In this document: positions 11,123 to 20,886 of the stretch, one piece after another
How positions within the stretch are numbered: position 1 is the first letter of the stretch
Layout: each line of letters begins with the position of its first letter
Assembly (NCBI GenBank): GCA_021521415.1
Contig: JAIQDT010000172.1
Coordinates: 744,001 to 808,000 of the forward strand
Length of the DNA: 64,000 nucleotides
Reading direction: 5' to 3'
Origin: Bidens hawaiensis
Taxonomy: Eukaryota > Streptophyta > Magnoliopsida > Asterales > Asteraceae
Program-made: the position numbers and the translations under genes
Notes under the pieces: generated by a model
Seen by the model: only the letters and a program-made list of their open reading frames with translations
Database searches by the model: none
What the model was told of the DNA's origin: nothing

Positions 11123-12418
11123 CTTCAGATGACGTATATTCTGTTTCAGTTAAAATAAATATACTTTCATCAGAGTCTATTTCTTGAAAATCATTTATTG
11201 GTATAAAATCTCCTTCTTCGATCATTTTTCCTATATCCTCATCTATTTCAAATATTTTAAGATTCTTTTTAAACTTTTTTGGACATTCATTTGCATAATG
11301 ACCTTTTTCATGACAGAAATAACATTTACATTCCTTAGGACCTCGTTTTCTTTTATAAGTAGGCTTAAACGTCTTCTTATATCCCTTTCTCTTATAGTAT
11401 TTTGTTTTACGCTTTTTAAAATATCTTTTTCTAAAATGAGTTCTTTTCTTTTTATCTTTCCATAATAATATGAACTATCACATCCAATCATTAAAGGCAT
11501 TTTTGGACTACTACAACATAAAGATATTTTTCTTTTTAATCCCTTGCTTAATTTAGCTAATATAGCATCTCCGCACCATTCACTTAATTTATCTCTAACA
11601 TGAGTTATTCTTTTTCCTAACGTATCAGCTGTTCCTGGATTATAAGTTTTTATTAATGTTTGTCCCCAAGGGTCTGGTATTTTTGCAAAAAATAATGCTA
11701 AATAACTATTCATATCCGGTACTTGATTATATATATGGTAATAATAATCTTGAAATACACAAATATATCTATCTATTTCACATATGTCACATAATTGTAA
11801 TCTTATTAAGGCTGTTGAGTATTTTTCGATAGTTGCTGGGTCTTTTATAATATTTCCTTCTCCACAAAATTCTAACCTAAAGGCTTCCACTGCTCTTGTT
11901 ATTATGTTTGCTATTATTTCATCTTGTTCAAATATTGTTCTCTTTATATCTAAAGGTAAATTTTGCCAATATCTTAAAGCACTATTTATTAAAGTTCTTT
12001 CTAAGAATCATTGAAGTGTTTCAATATCCATTCTATTAACAGAAACTGCTATTCTTAAAGCTGTTTCCCATTTATCTATTGCTTCTTCCGTATTTTTTAT
12101 ACAATCTACGTCTAAATATATTCCAAAGGGATTAATCGGTTCATTTTTCATATTCTGGTATGGTTTATAATTATCTTCATTTTTTATTGTTGATTTTACA
12201 GCAGCATATCCTTGTGCTGACCTACGGGTTTCATCTCTTATTGGAATTTTAGGATTTGTACTTGAGCTTGTTTGTTCAGTATCATTAATATTAAAGTTTT
12301 CCTCATTAGCCTTTATATTTATATAATTATCATTTAATTCCATATCCCCTATCTTTGTTATTAAATTTTCTATTTCAGGAGATACGTAAACTTCGCTTTC
12401 AGAGTCGTCTGAGCTCAT
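11115..12418 (-). pseudogene. Viral coat protein frame with zinc knuckle, interrupted
   Basis: It begins at ATG 12418. An acidic N-terminus (SSDDSESEVYVSPEIENL) leads to a central region with ALRYWQNLPL, VEAFRLEFCG and FFAKIPDPWGQTLI, which resembles caulimovirid capsid cores. A Lys/Arg-rich tract and a CCHC knuckle follow (CYFCHEKGHYANEC, near 11285-11335), then an acidic tail ending with TAG at 11117. Damage: an in-frame TGA at 12010-12008 and a one-base frame change near 11455-11470, before the basic tract. The knuckle binds nucleic acid in packaging. It overlaps the movement-protein ORF by 8 bases. Confidence 0.65.
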
Positions 12419-12420
12419 TT

Positions 12421-12672
12421 CTAATTTCTTTTATATTCTTTAGGAATTTTCATATTTTGTAAAAGTTGAACTAAAGGTTCCTGAAATCTATTTGGGGTTA
12501 TTTTGTTTTTTCTATTTGGGAACGCTGCTTCTAATAAATCTATAATCGTATCTAATTTAAAAATTATTTTATCTCCATAAAATATAATTGTTTTTTATAA
12601 TTCTATCATATCTCTATCTATTTTTAAAGAGTTTTCTGTTTCTTTTAGTTTATTAAAACTATTATTTTCCAT
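12421..12672 (-). pseudogene. Small viral ORF (84 codons, one internal stop)
   Basis: Its ATG shares a base with the stop of the preceding small ORF (TAATG), and its TAG lies two bases before the coat ATG. One in-frame TAA follows MIEL near codon 27. The product is Lys/Ile-rich with a possible short helix (DTIIDLLEAAF). Tight linkage suggests a real viral ORF of unknown function that has since decayed. Confidence 0.45.
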
Positions 12673-13013
12673 TACGGTGAAGGGTATTGCCAATCAGTAT
12701 CATCATAATAGTATTCGGAATTAGTGAATTCATATCCACTAAAATTAAAGTCTTCATCTGAAATATAATCTTTATCAAAATCATAATCTGAATTAAAAGT
12801 TTGACTAATTTCTTCTGTTTGCATTATAAAAGTATTATTTATAAAATTAAAATCTAAGTATATTAAGTTATTAAAATCGTATTCATGTATATTAAATTCA
12901 TCGGCTAGAGCCCCCGCGAAAGAAATTTGCGTGGCTCTGATACCAATTTCAGAGGTACCAGCGGAAAAATATGAACGATTTAAGATTATTAGTTCAAGTA
13001 AGTTATTATCCAT
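12672..13013 (-). CDS. First small viral ORF, overlapping the primer-binding site
   Basis: A 113-aa acidic frame (DFDKDYISDEDFNFSGYEF) whose codons 23-27 (GIRAT) are encoded by the tRNA-Met primer site at 12933-12945. The N-terminal two thirds is repeated at the far end of the insert (start near 6462), where it runs into junction sequence. No family was recognised. Coding over the primer site is unusual, so the true start may be a later codon. Confidence 0.4.
   Translation of the reverse strand: MDNNLLELIILNRSYFSAGTSEIGIRATQISFAGALADEFNIHEYDFNNLIYLDFNFINNTFIMQTEEISQTFNSDYDFDKDYISDEDFNFSGYEFTNSEYYYDDTDWQYPSP
12933..12945 (-). other. Viral tRNA-Met primer-binding site, first copy
   Basis: Complement of TGGTATCAGAGCC, 6554 bp from the second copy. 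It defines the length of the circular viral unit. Confidence 0.8.
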
Positions 13014-13092
13014 GAAATTTAAGATTATATCTAAGTTTAATAGTATTTTTATATCTAAGTTTTAATAATAAAATATACTTAAATAATAGTTT

Positions 13093-13130
13093 TAATAATA
13101 ATAATAATTATTATTATTATTATTATTATT
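13093..13130. repeat. (TAA)n/(ATT)n tract at the right edge of the viral insert
   Basis: Mirror of the left-hand tract. It suggests that integration occurred in or beside an AT-rich triplet repeat of IRE1 intron 1. Confidence 0.9.
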
Positions 13131-13718
13131 CTTTGACTTGCTTTCCCTATTTCTGAACTCATGACACCGCACTTGTTGCTACCTTGGATGGCACAATCTA
13201 TCTGCTGTATCGTCACTCTGGGAGGGTAATCTGGTCATTTGCATCAGGCTCACCCATTTACTCTTCATACCAAGCTCCAATCATCCACGATCATGATGCG
13301 CCTATTTTTTAGACCTCGGGGATGACTGGAAGTTATTTGCACACACAGATGATGCTGGCAAACACCCAATGGATATGGATATGGAAGAATTCATCAGAAT
13401 CATGCCCCACGTATCAGAAGACGGACAAAAAGACATCTGCGTTTGTTGTTGATGCTGATAATGGAAAGATTATACGTGTTCATCACAGCTCCCCCGATAC
13501 CACCTCAGATTCCATCATCCCAATTAAATCTGTTACTAAACACGAAAAAAAGCCCGACAAGCAGCTCTCCTTTACTCGGACAGATTACATACTCACATCA
13601 TTTGCTCCAAATTCTAACAAAGTTTTATGGAACGTCACCGTTGCAGACATCGATGCCGCCTTGTTTTGTTACCAAAGCCAGAATTTGATAGCTGGCCCGT
13701 CTTCGTCCCCAGCTGTTG

Positions 13719-16480
13719 ATGTCGGGTCGACATCTCATGATCATTTTAACATGCCCTTATCATGCCAGTCGAAAGTCGATGTTCATCGGTTACGTATACC
13801 TCGTTTTAAGTGCCAAGCAAACCGAAGATAAAGCTCGAGTATTATCACTCCCACCAACTGAGCTGTCACTTTTACTACCGAATCCCGAAAAGTCGCTAGT
13901 AGTTTCACGTGATACTGACTTTGAAACCATGGGTCAGAGCTCGAAAATCTCGGGCCCACAAGATGTAAGAAAGCATGTAGTATCTGAAAGACGGATAGCG
14001 TTTTTTGTAATATTGGCACTTATTATTATTATTGGTTTTCTTATGTATCGTCACTATACTCTAATGTCGGTTATGTTGAACAAAAACGCAAAATCATCTT
14101 CTTCTAGAAGGAGAAGAAATCAGAAAACTGGGAAGAATTTTGGGAATGAGGACGGGTATGGAGTTATGGAAGTTGACAGTGAAAAAAGTTTATTAAAGTT
14201 TAATCATTTAATCGAGTGTGACATTGAAGGGCGGTCAATCGGTAAACTATTTGTGTCGAGTAAAGAGATTGCAAAGGGGAGTAATGGGACTATAGTCCTA
14301 GAAGGAGTGTATGAAGGTTGTAAGGTTGCTGTGAAACGCCTTGTGCGGGCCCACCATGACGTTGCATTTAAAGAAATTCAAAACCTTATTGCTTCTGACC
14401 AACATCCAAATATTGTCCGTTGGTACGGGGTGGAATATGATCAAGAGTTTGTTTATCTTTCATTGGAGCGTTGTGCTTGCAGCCTTTATGATTTGATTCA
14501 AATGTACTCGGATTCGTGTCAGAACATGGGACCGACACACTCTCAAATGATGAATGATGTCATGCGTGAGATTTGTTTGTGGAAGACAAATGGTTATCCA
14601 TCTCATATCTTGTTAAAGCTAATGAGGTGGAGTCTTTATTATTATTATTGTTATTATTATTACTATTATTTCATTTTGTATAAAGTTTTTAACATGATTT
14701 TCGTTTAAATGTTTCATAGGGATATGGTATCTGGCCTTCTACATTTGCATGAATTGGGGATTATTCATCGGGATTTGAAGCCTCATAACGTGTTGATAGT
14801 TAAAGAAAAAGTCCTATGTGGCAAGCTTTCTGATATGGGCATAAGTAGGCGCCTTGTTGGCGACATGTCATCATTAGGACATCATGCTACAGGTACGCCA
14901 ACTTAATTTTATTAACTATATTTAGGCTTTTAAATGAGCCGCGGGCCGTTTTGAGTTACTTGAGATTGCCTTGCCAAAAGAATGAATCGAGCCAAGCTTA
15001 AAGAAGCTCAGCCCAATTGATTTTTTGATTTCTTAATTTGTTGGAATGTTAAATGACGAAAATACCCCCTGGAATTAACTGACCAAATTAAATCTGTTAA
15101 AGTCAAACAGTGATTTGGGGATCAAGTTCGTAAAATTTAAAGCTTAGGGACCAAATCTATCATTTGGCCCAAACCACAGGGACAAAAATACCTAATACAG
15201 TTTTGGAAGCAATCAATGGTTTGAGAGACTCATGATTAATCAAGACGATAAATCGAACCGAAGTTCCAAGAACAATGTTCTTTTAATATAAACTTAATAA
15301 AAAACTACTCAAAACTAAACAACCATAACCCTATTTCTACTAAACAATGAAATGATAAACTAGGAAACTAGATAAACACAAAATAATAAAAGATATTAAA
15401 AGTCATAATTCGAATTAAGACATAATTCTGCATCAATACCTCTGGAATTAGCATTGTTATAATCAAACAGTGCTTTTGGGGATCGAATTCATAACATAAA
15501 TCATAAGTTTAGGGACAAATTCATGATTGGCCCACACCGACCATTCGTGTAACATAGTCTCCTAATGCTTAGTTTAACTTTTATGTTATTGCTTTGTTGC
15601 ATCAGGTTCTGGAAGTTCAGGATGGCAAGCACCCGAACAGCTTCTTTTGGGACGCCAAACACGAGCCGTAGATTTATTTAGTTTAGGATGTGTCCTGTTC
15701 TTTTGCATGACACGGGGCCGACACCCATTTGGCGACCATCTCGAACGTGATGTCAATGTGGCCAAAAATCAAGTCAGTCTCTTCTTATTAGTAGAACACA
15801 TTTCCGAAGCGGTTAATCTCTTCTCACAGTTATTAAACCCCAATGCTGAACTCAGGTACAGCTTAATCACTTGGTCATCATCATCATTATTATCATATGA
15901 TTGAACTTATTATTATTATTTAATTATTTGTGTCAGACCAAAGGCATCAGAGGTGTTGCATCATCCTTTCTTTTGGAATTGTGAGACGCGCGTGTCATTC
16001 TTACGCGATACAAGTGACAGGGTGGAATTGGAAGACAGGGAAGCTGGTTCCATTGTTCTTGGAGCGTTAGAAAGTAAAGCGTGTGTGGCTTTGGGTGGAA
16101 AGTGGGATGAGAAAATGGAAGATGCATTTATTGCTAATATTGGGCGTTACAGGCGGTATAAGTATAATAGTGTCCGTGACTTGTTGCGGGTGATTAGAAA
16201 TAAGTTGAATCATTACAGAGAATTACCCGGGGAAATTCAGGTTTGGTTTTCACTGTTCGGCTGTCCCTATGTTAAAATTAAAAACAAGATGCTGTTAATA
16301 ATAAATGTTAGTTGTTTAATACACAATAATCAATGTGATTTGCAGGAATTGTTGGGGTCTATACCAGAGGGCTTCGATGAGTATTTTGGCAGTCGGTTTC
16401 CTAGACTCTTGATGGAGGTATACAACGTTATGTATCAGTACTGCAAGGAAGAAAAATGGTTCTATAAGTACTTGGGATGA
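13719..16480 (+). CDS. IRE1: Intact cytosolic half of IRE1 (membrane helix, kinase, KEN endoribonuclease), five exons
   Basis: Exons 13719-14626, 14720-14892, 15606-15855, 15937-16240 and 16346-16480 join in frame at GT-AG sites to 1770 nt, giving 589 aa ending in TGA. From an in-frame ATG at 13719 the order is: a short non-homologous start, a luminal tail (KARVLSLPPTELSLLLP), a transmembrane helix (FFVILALIIIIGFLMY), a basic patch (SSSRRRRNQK), and the kinase with AKGSNGTIVLEG loop, VAVKRLV lysine, HRDLKPHNVLI catalytic loop, LSDMGISRRL and GWQAPEQLL. Then comes the KEN RNase domain (KMEDAFIANIGRYRRYK, RNKLNHYRE, FPRLLMEVYN), with the Arg, Asn and His expected in the nuclease site. All key kinase and RNase residues are present, so this half appears constrained or only recently released. 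Whether transcription starts here is unknown; the alternative is that it is merely the better-preserved part of a pseudogene. Confidence 0.7.
14893..15605 (+). other. IRE1 intron with two diverged repeat copies
   Basis: An intron of 713 bases. Two related stretches (about 15050-15200 and 15425-15550) share words such as CAAACAGTG, GGGGATC and AGGGACAAA, so a small degenerate element or duplication lies inside. No gene is present. Confidence 0.5.
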
Positions 16481-17030
16481 TTAGTTAACTAACTATTTAA
16501 TGTATTATGAGAATGCTGTATCCCGTGTATATATGTATTATTATTTGTAATATAGTAAACACCATTGTTGATTATAAATGTATGCTGTATTTTAGCTTCA
16601 TGGTTTATATTTCATGAGATTAGGGTTGTTTTATCAGATGGAACTTTAGTCGTAACTTTCTTTCTAAGGCTGGATTAAAATTCATGAAAAGAAAACTCCC
16701 AATTCGAATTTTTAGTTAGTCTGATTCAAATTATTATCAAAACCTTACAGTGTTGTAAATGTGCTTACAGGATTTGACTTCACTCCTTGTTGGCTGGCTC
16801 TCATCTTTCTTCAATAAACTAATCTGAACTTTTTTAAATTAAAAGAGTTTTAGCTCAACAACATGCTTATTATATCTTTAGCTTTAGTAACCGTACCAAG
16901 CTTATTGTTGAACAAGTTTTCATTCGAATAACTAACTGGCTTGCTAAGAGTTAAGTAGACTAAAATGCATAGTTTAGATGGAAACTAGTTTCCCTTAAAA
17001 AGAAAATGAATTACTCTAAAGAATAGGAAC
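16481..17030. other. 3' flank of IRE1
   Basis: AT-rich DNA between the IRE1 stop and the foldback element. It contains the likely 3'UTR of IRE1 and nothing else identifiable. Confidence 0.5.
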
Positions 17031-18809
17031 CAACTTTGAAAGTTGTTTCAATCAGGTCACTGATAAAAAGTTTTGTTCCAATCAGGTCATTGAAATTTCA
17101 TTTTTGTTCCAATCCTAGATATTTTACATGGATAGCAGGTAATCTAAGTTTTTTTTTAATTTTTCAATGTTTTTATATTGCATAATAACTTATAAAGGTT
17201 GCGGAAATTAGTAAAAATACGAAATATAATTTTAAAATTCCGAAAATTTTCAAAAAAAGTTCGGAAAATTGAAAAAATTGAAAAAAAAAATAAAAAAAAT
17301 GTTCAAAACGGGTCGGAACGGGTTAGGGTCAACAGTTTCGAGTTAGAACGGGTCAAAACGAGTTTCGGGTCAGTTTTGTTTTGGACTAACGAATCAGCGC
17401 GTTTTTAACACGTTACAGCTCGTTTTAACAGCAAAAGCTTGTTTAAGCGATTTTTCAGTTCGTTTCAGCCCTTAGCAGCTCGTTTAATCGCTTTTTCAGT
17501 TCATTTCAGCACTTACCAGCTCGTTTAAGCGATTTTCAGTTCGTTTAAGCACCTAACAGCTCGATTAAGCGATTTTCAGTTCGTTTCAGCACCTAACAGC
17601 TCGTTTAAGCGATTTTTTTAGCTCATTTCAGCACCTAACAGTTTATGCGATTTTTCAGCTCGTTTCAGCACCTAAGAGCTCGTTTATGCGATTTTTCAGC
17701 TCGTTTCAGCACCTAACAGCTCGTTTAAGAGATTTTTCAGCTCGTTTCAGTACCTAACAGCTCGCTTAAGCGATTTTTCAGCTCGTTACAGCACCTAACA
17801 GCTTGTTTAAGCGATTTTTCAGCTCGTTTCAGCGCGAAACGAGCTGTTAAGTGCTGAAACGACCTCAAAAATCGCTTAAACGAGCTGTTAGGTGCTGAAA
17901 CAAACTCAAAAATCGCTAACAGCTCGTTTCGCGCTGAAACGAGCTATTAGGTGCTGGAACGAGCTGAAAAATCGTTTAAACAAGCTGTTAGGTGCTGAAA
18001 CGAGCTGAAAAATCGCTTAAACGAGCTGTTAGGTACTGAAACAAGCTGAAAAGTCTCTTAAACGAGCTGTTAGATGCTGAAACGAGCTCAAAAATCGCTT
18101 AAACGAGCTGTTAGGTGCTGAAACGAGCTTAAAAATCGCTTAAACGAGCTGTTAGGTGCTGAAACGAACTCAAAAATCGCTTAAACGAGCTGTTAGGTGC
18201 TGAAACGAGCTGAAAAAATCGCTTAAACGAGCTGTTGGGTTCTGAAACGAGCTAAAAAATCGCATAAACGAGCTGTTAGGTGCTAAAACGAACTCAAAAA
18301 TCGCTTAAATGAGCTGTTAGATGCTGAAATGAACTGAAAAATCGCTTAAACGAGCTGTTAAATGCTGAAACAAACTGAAAGAAATCGCTTAAACGAGCTT
18401 TTGCTATTAAAACGAGCTGTAACGTCTTGAAAACGCGCTGATTCGTTGGTCCAAAATAATAAAAGTGACTTGAAACCCGTTTTGACCCGTTTCGACCTTG
18501 ACCCGTTCCAACCCGAACCTGTTGACTCTAACCCGTTCCGACCCGTTTTGAACATTTTTTTCCATTTTTTGCAATTTTCCGAACTTTTTTTGAAAATTTT
18601 CGGAATTTAAAATTATATTTCGTATTTTTACTAATTTTCGTAACATTTAAAAGTTATTATGCAAAGTAAAAGCATTGAAAAGTTAAAAAAAAACCTAGAT
18701 TACCTGCTATCTGCTAAAATATCTAGGATTGGAACAAAAATGAAAGTTCAATGATATGATTGAAACAAAAGTTTTTATCAATGACTTAATTGAAAAAACT
18801 TTTAAATTT
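17031..18809. mobile_element. Long foldback element with arms of ~41-bp tandem repeats
   Basis: The outer parts are inverted copies of one another: GGTCACTGATAAAAAGTTTTG at the left against the complement of CAAAAGTTTTTATCAATGAC at the right. Outer arms also share TTGTTCCAATCCTAGATATT and a GGTCGGAACGGGT segment. Inside, about 17405-17835 is an array of a ~41-bp unit (AGCTCGTTTAAGCGATTTTT, then CAGCTCGTTTCAGCACCTAA), and about 17836-18420 is mostly the same unit inverted. The axis is near 17920. The RNA would fold into a hairpin of nearly 900 bp. No transposase and no clear target duplication were found, so MULE/foldback is a working label. Confidence 0.75.
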
Positions 18810-19010
18810 GATTACTAGTTATGAAGTAATCCCGAAAGAAAACAACATTTTATGGATATGTTTAGCGAGCCCAGTGAGCTAAAATAAATAAAATAATAAA
18901 AGGCCGTTAATTATTTATTATCTAAGGGTCACCTTCACCAAATTTCAAAAACCCCAAAATAGCAGTCACTCACGGCTCGATCGAGCTGCTTTATTTTACG
19001 CAGGTATCAT

Positions 19011-19040
19011 CCAATCCAATCCAATCCAATCCAATCCAAT
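19011..19040 (+). promoter_or_regulatory. Six tandem CCAAT boxes upstream of the L11 gene
   Basis: Six perfect tandem CCAAT words 113-142 bases before the ATG. CCAAT is the NF-Y site. It could equally be a chance pentanucleotide microsatellite, but the position fits a promoter. Confidence 0.55.
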
Positions 19041-19087
19041 CTACTCTCTTTATTTTATTTACAATTGCTTTAATCAGATCTTCCATC

Positions 19088-19126
19088 TATAAAATAAACA
19101 CACTTTAGTTAACATTTCGAAACCCT
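19088..19126 (+). promoter_or_regulatory. TATA-like box and telo-box of the L11 gene
   Basis: TATAAAATAA at 19088-19097 and AAACCCTA at 19119-19126, 27 bases before the ATG. Telo-boxes are common near the start of plant ribosomal-protein and translation genes. Confidence 0.5.
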
Positions 19127-19152
19127 AGGCTTATTTGATTTGATTTTAGAAC

Positions 19153-19623
19153 ATGGCGTCGTCACTGAAGGAGATCCTAACACGGCGTCCGGTGGCGGCA
19201 ATCGTCCGTCTAACCATCCCCGCCGGCGGCGCACGCCCCGGGCCACCGGTGGGCCCGGCAGTCGGTCAATACAAGGTTAACCTTATGGCGTTCTGCAAGG
19301 ACTTCAACGCGCGGACCCAAAAGTTCAAAGCCGAGGCCCCGATTGCCGCCACTGTCACCGTGTTTAAAGACAATACGTTTGAGCTCAGTGTTCGTTCACC
19401 CTCGGTTACTTGGTTTCTAAAGAAGGCGGCTGGGATTGAGTCCGGGAGTGGGCGGCCTGGCCATGTGGTGGCCTCCACCATCACTCTGAAACATGTTTAT
19501 GAGATTGCCAAGGTCAAGCAGGCCGACCCCTATTGTCAGTATATGTCCTTGGAGGCCATTTCTAAGTCCGTTATTGGGACCGCCAAGTCCATGGGGATTA
19601 AGGTTCACAAGGACTTGGATTGA
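19153..19623 (+). CDS. MRPL11: Mitochondrial large-subunit ribosomal protein L11 (uL11m), 156 aa, intronless
   Basis: uL11 forms the base of the ribosomal stalk, binds the GTPase-associated 23S-type rRNA and helps factor binding. The frame holds the N-terminal L11 domain with the Pro-rich IPAGGARPGPPVGPAVGQ signature and NLMAFCKDFNART, and the C-terminal rRNA-binding domain with SPSVTWFLKKAAGI and the closing ISKSVIGTAKSMGIKV. The length matches bacterial-type L11 and the short plant mitochondrial form; it lacks the long transit peptide of the plastid protein. The start is the first ATG, close behind the telo-box. GC content is clearly higher than in the surrounding transposon DNA. The single-exon state could reflect an old retrocopy, but promoter elements are present and no poly(A) scar was seen. 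Nothing in the frame is damaged. Confidence 0.93.
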   Translation: MASSLKEILTRRPVAAIVRLTIPAGGARPGPPVGPAVGQYKVNLMAFCKDFNARTQKFKAEAPIAATVTVFKDNTFELSVRSPSVTWFLKKAAGIESGSGRPGHVVASTITLKHVYEIAKVKQADPYCQYMSLEAISKSVIGTAKSMGIKVHKDLD

Positions 19624-20875
19624 TTCTGATGATGGTTTGTATTTTGAATTTTCCTTATCCTTACATAAGTAACATCTTCATGATTGAAGGTAAGGGTTTT
19701 AGCTTTTTTCTGTAATGAAGCTTATGCATGCATTCTTGCTTTTGATTCTCAGTTTTCTAATCCTTTTTTGCATATGTTTTAAGTACAAGTGTATAAAAAT
19801 GATATGCTTTATGACTATTATGATTGATGCATGTGAAAATTATGAGAATTTAGGCTAAAAGAACTGTCGAGCCGACATTGTGGGTGACGTGGCAACGCCA
19901 ATCCCTTTGATGTCCGAAATAAAGGGATTCGGAGACAAATGAATTTTGAACATAATAATATTTATTTCTTTCACGGTAATTCCATTTCTCTTTTCTTTCG
20001 TTTATTCATCTTTGGGGCACATAATGTAGAAAGTAGTGATAATGTGGAAAACTGGAAATACGGATGGAGAGAAAATGAGTATTTTTAATAGATTGGTGAA
20101 AATCTGACGTAAGGCCGACTTACTTGTCTAGTGTTTTTAAGGCAGACTTAGGAATGTGAATAATCTTAATCAATATTGGTAAACAGGTTACCCAAGTTTT
20201 AACTATGAACCAAATTGTAAAGCATTAAAGGAACCGTGTAATCTCAACCGATCCATGTACTTTGCGGTTCAACTGTGTTTTCAGCGGCCATCACTGGTTT
20301 TATAACGTCGTTTCTGTTGTATTTCTTGATTTTGTGTGAACCTAACATTTTTATGGCATCAGGATTATTTTTCCATTTATGGTTGACTGATTATCCATTA
20401 AACCATTTTCGACACAATTTGTTGTTATGCCATATTTAGTTATTATTTGTATTTGAAATGATAACATTGAAATGTAAGAAGGTTGTGGGATGAAATGAAT
20501 TGTTTGAAAACGGTTTGTAGAAATGTGAACATAAATGATTATGCTGAGATGTAAGAAGGTTTGTGAGATGAGTTGGATGGTTAGAGCATCAACGATAAGG
20601 ATGCACAAAATATATACAAAAACATGTCTATTAAGCTATAAAATAAAATTATAAAAACATTACAACTCAAAAGTCAAAATTCATTAATCTAAAACGTTGT
20701 CACATAATCACTATATTTTATAATAAAAAACACTACCAACCCCCTTAGCCCCATCACATGTACACTTTATCTCGTATTTTCTAGTTCTTGCCAAAGAACT
20801 CATTGAAAACTGGCACCATAAATCATAAATCATATTCTTGAGAAAAGTATGAGGTTTCTTGTCAAATGATCAGAT
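19624..20875. other. Downstream flank of the L11 gene
   Basis: Contains the likely 3'UTR and then AT-rich DNA without supported genes or repeats. Confidence 0.5.
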
Positions 20876-20886
20876 ATGTGTAGGTT

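Larger units (their letters stand above)
5816..13060 (-). mobile_element. Endogenous pararetrovirus (Caulimoviridae) in IRE1 intron 1
   Basis: An integrated, defective viral genome on the minus strand. In order it holds two small ORFs, a coat-protein frame, a movement-protein/protease frame, a protease-RT-RNase H frame and a last ORF. It then has a promoter-like TATATAAG and AATAAA signal. A tRNA-Met primer site occurs twice (complement of TGGTATCAGAGCC at 12933-12945 and 6379-6391), so one genome unit is 6554 bp and the copy is terminally redundant. No integrase and no LTR pair are present. The RNase H (RTDNTQVKAFI, ADFLTR) and movement protein are caulimovirid in type. Coat before movement protein resembles the cavemovirus/solendovirus order (inference). 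Several stops and frameshifts show that it is a fossil. Precise ends are blurred by repeats. Confidence 0.85.
5592..16480 (+). pseudogene. IRE1: IRE1 locus: ER-stress sensor kinase/endoribonuclease with a broken luminal domain
   Basis: IRE1 spans the ER membrane, senses unfolded proteins and, in plants, splices bZIP60 mRNA. Exon 1 (5592-5695) encodes a hydrophobic signal peptide (LFLIFLLIQ) and ends at a GTAAGT donor. Luminal sequence resumes at about 13149 (DTALVATLDGTIYLLY, SFASGSPIYSSYQAP, MPHVSEDG, FAPNSNKVLWNVTVA). This part is damaged: there is no AG acceptor between 13090 and 13210, a TAG at 13310-13312, frame changes near 13313-13317 and 13425, and another near 13770-13830. From about 13830 onward the gene is open again (membrane helix, kinase, KEN RNase; see the separate entry). 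Intron 1 is 7.4 kb because it holds an endogenous pararetrovirus. As a full-length sensor the gene looks dead. Sequencing error is an unlikely alternative for so many lesions confined to one domain. Confidence 0.88.

Noticed and set aside
5816..13060. A Ty3 retrotransposon in IRE1 intron 1
   Set aside because: No LTR pair and no integrase, while a movement protein and caulimovirid-type RNase H are present and the primer site recurs at one genome length.
17405..18420. CRISPR-like array of regularly spaced repeats
   Set aside because: Plant nuclear context, no unique spacers and no cas genes; the units are contiguous and inverted about an axis, so this is a foldback minisatellite.
19266..19608. 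Minus-strand frames over the L11 gene
   Set aside because: Shadow frames of the GC-rich MRPL11 coding sequence.
19153..19623. Plastid ribosomal protein L11
   Set aside because: No long transit peptide; start and length fit the mitochondrial form.
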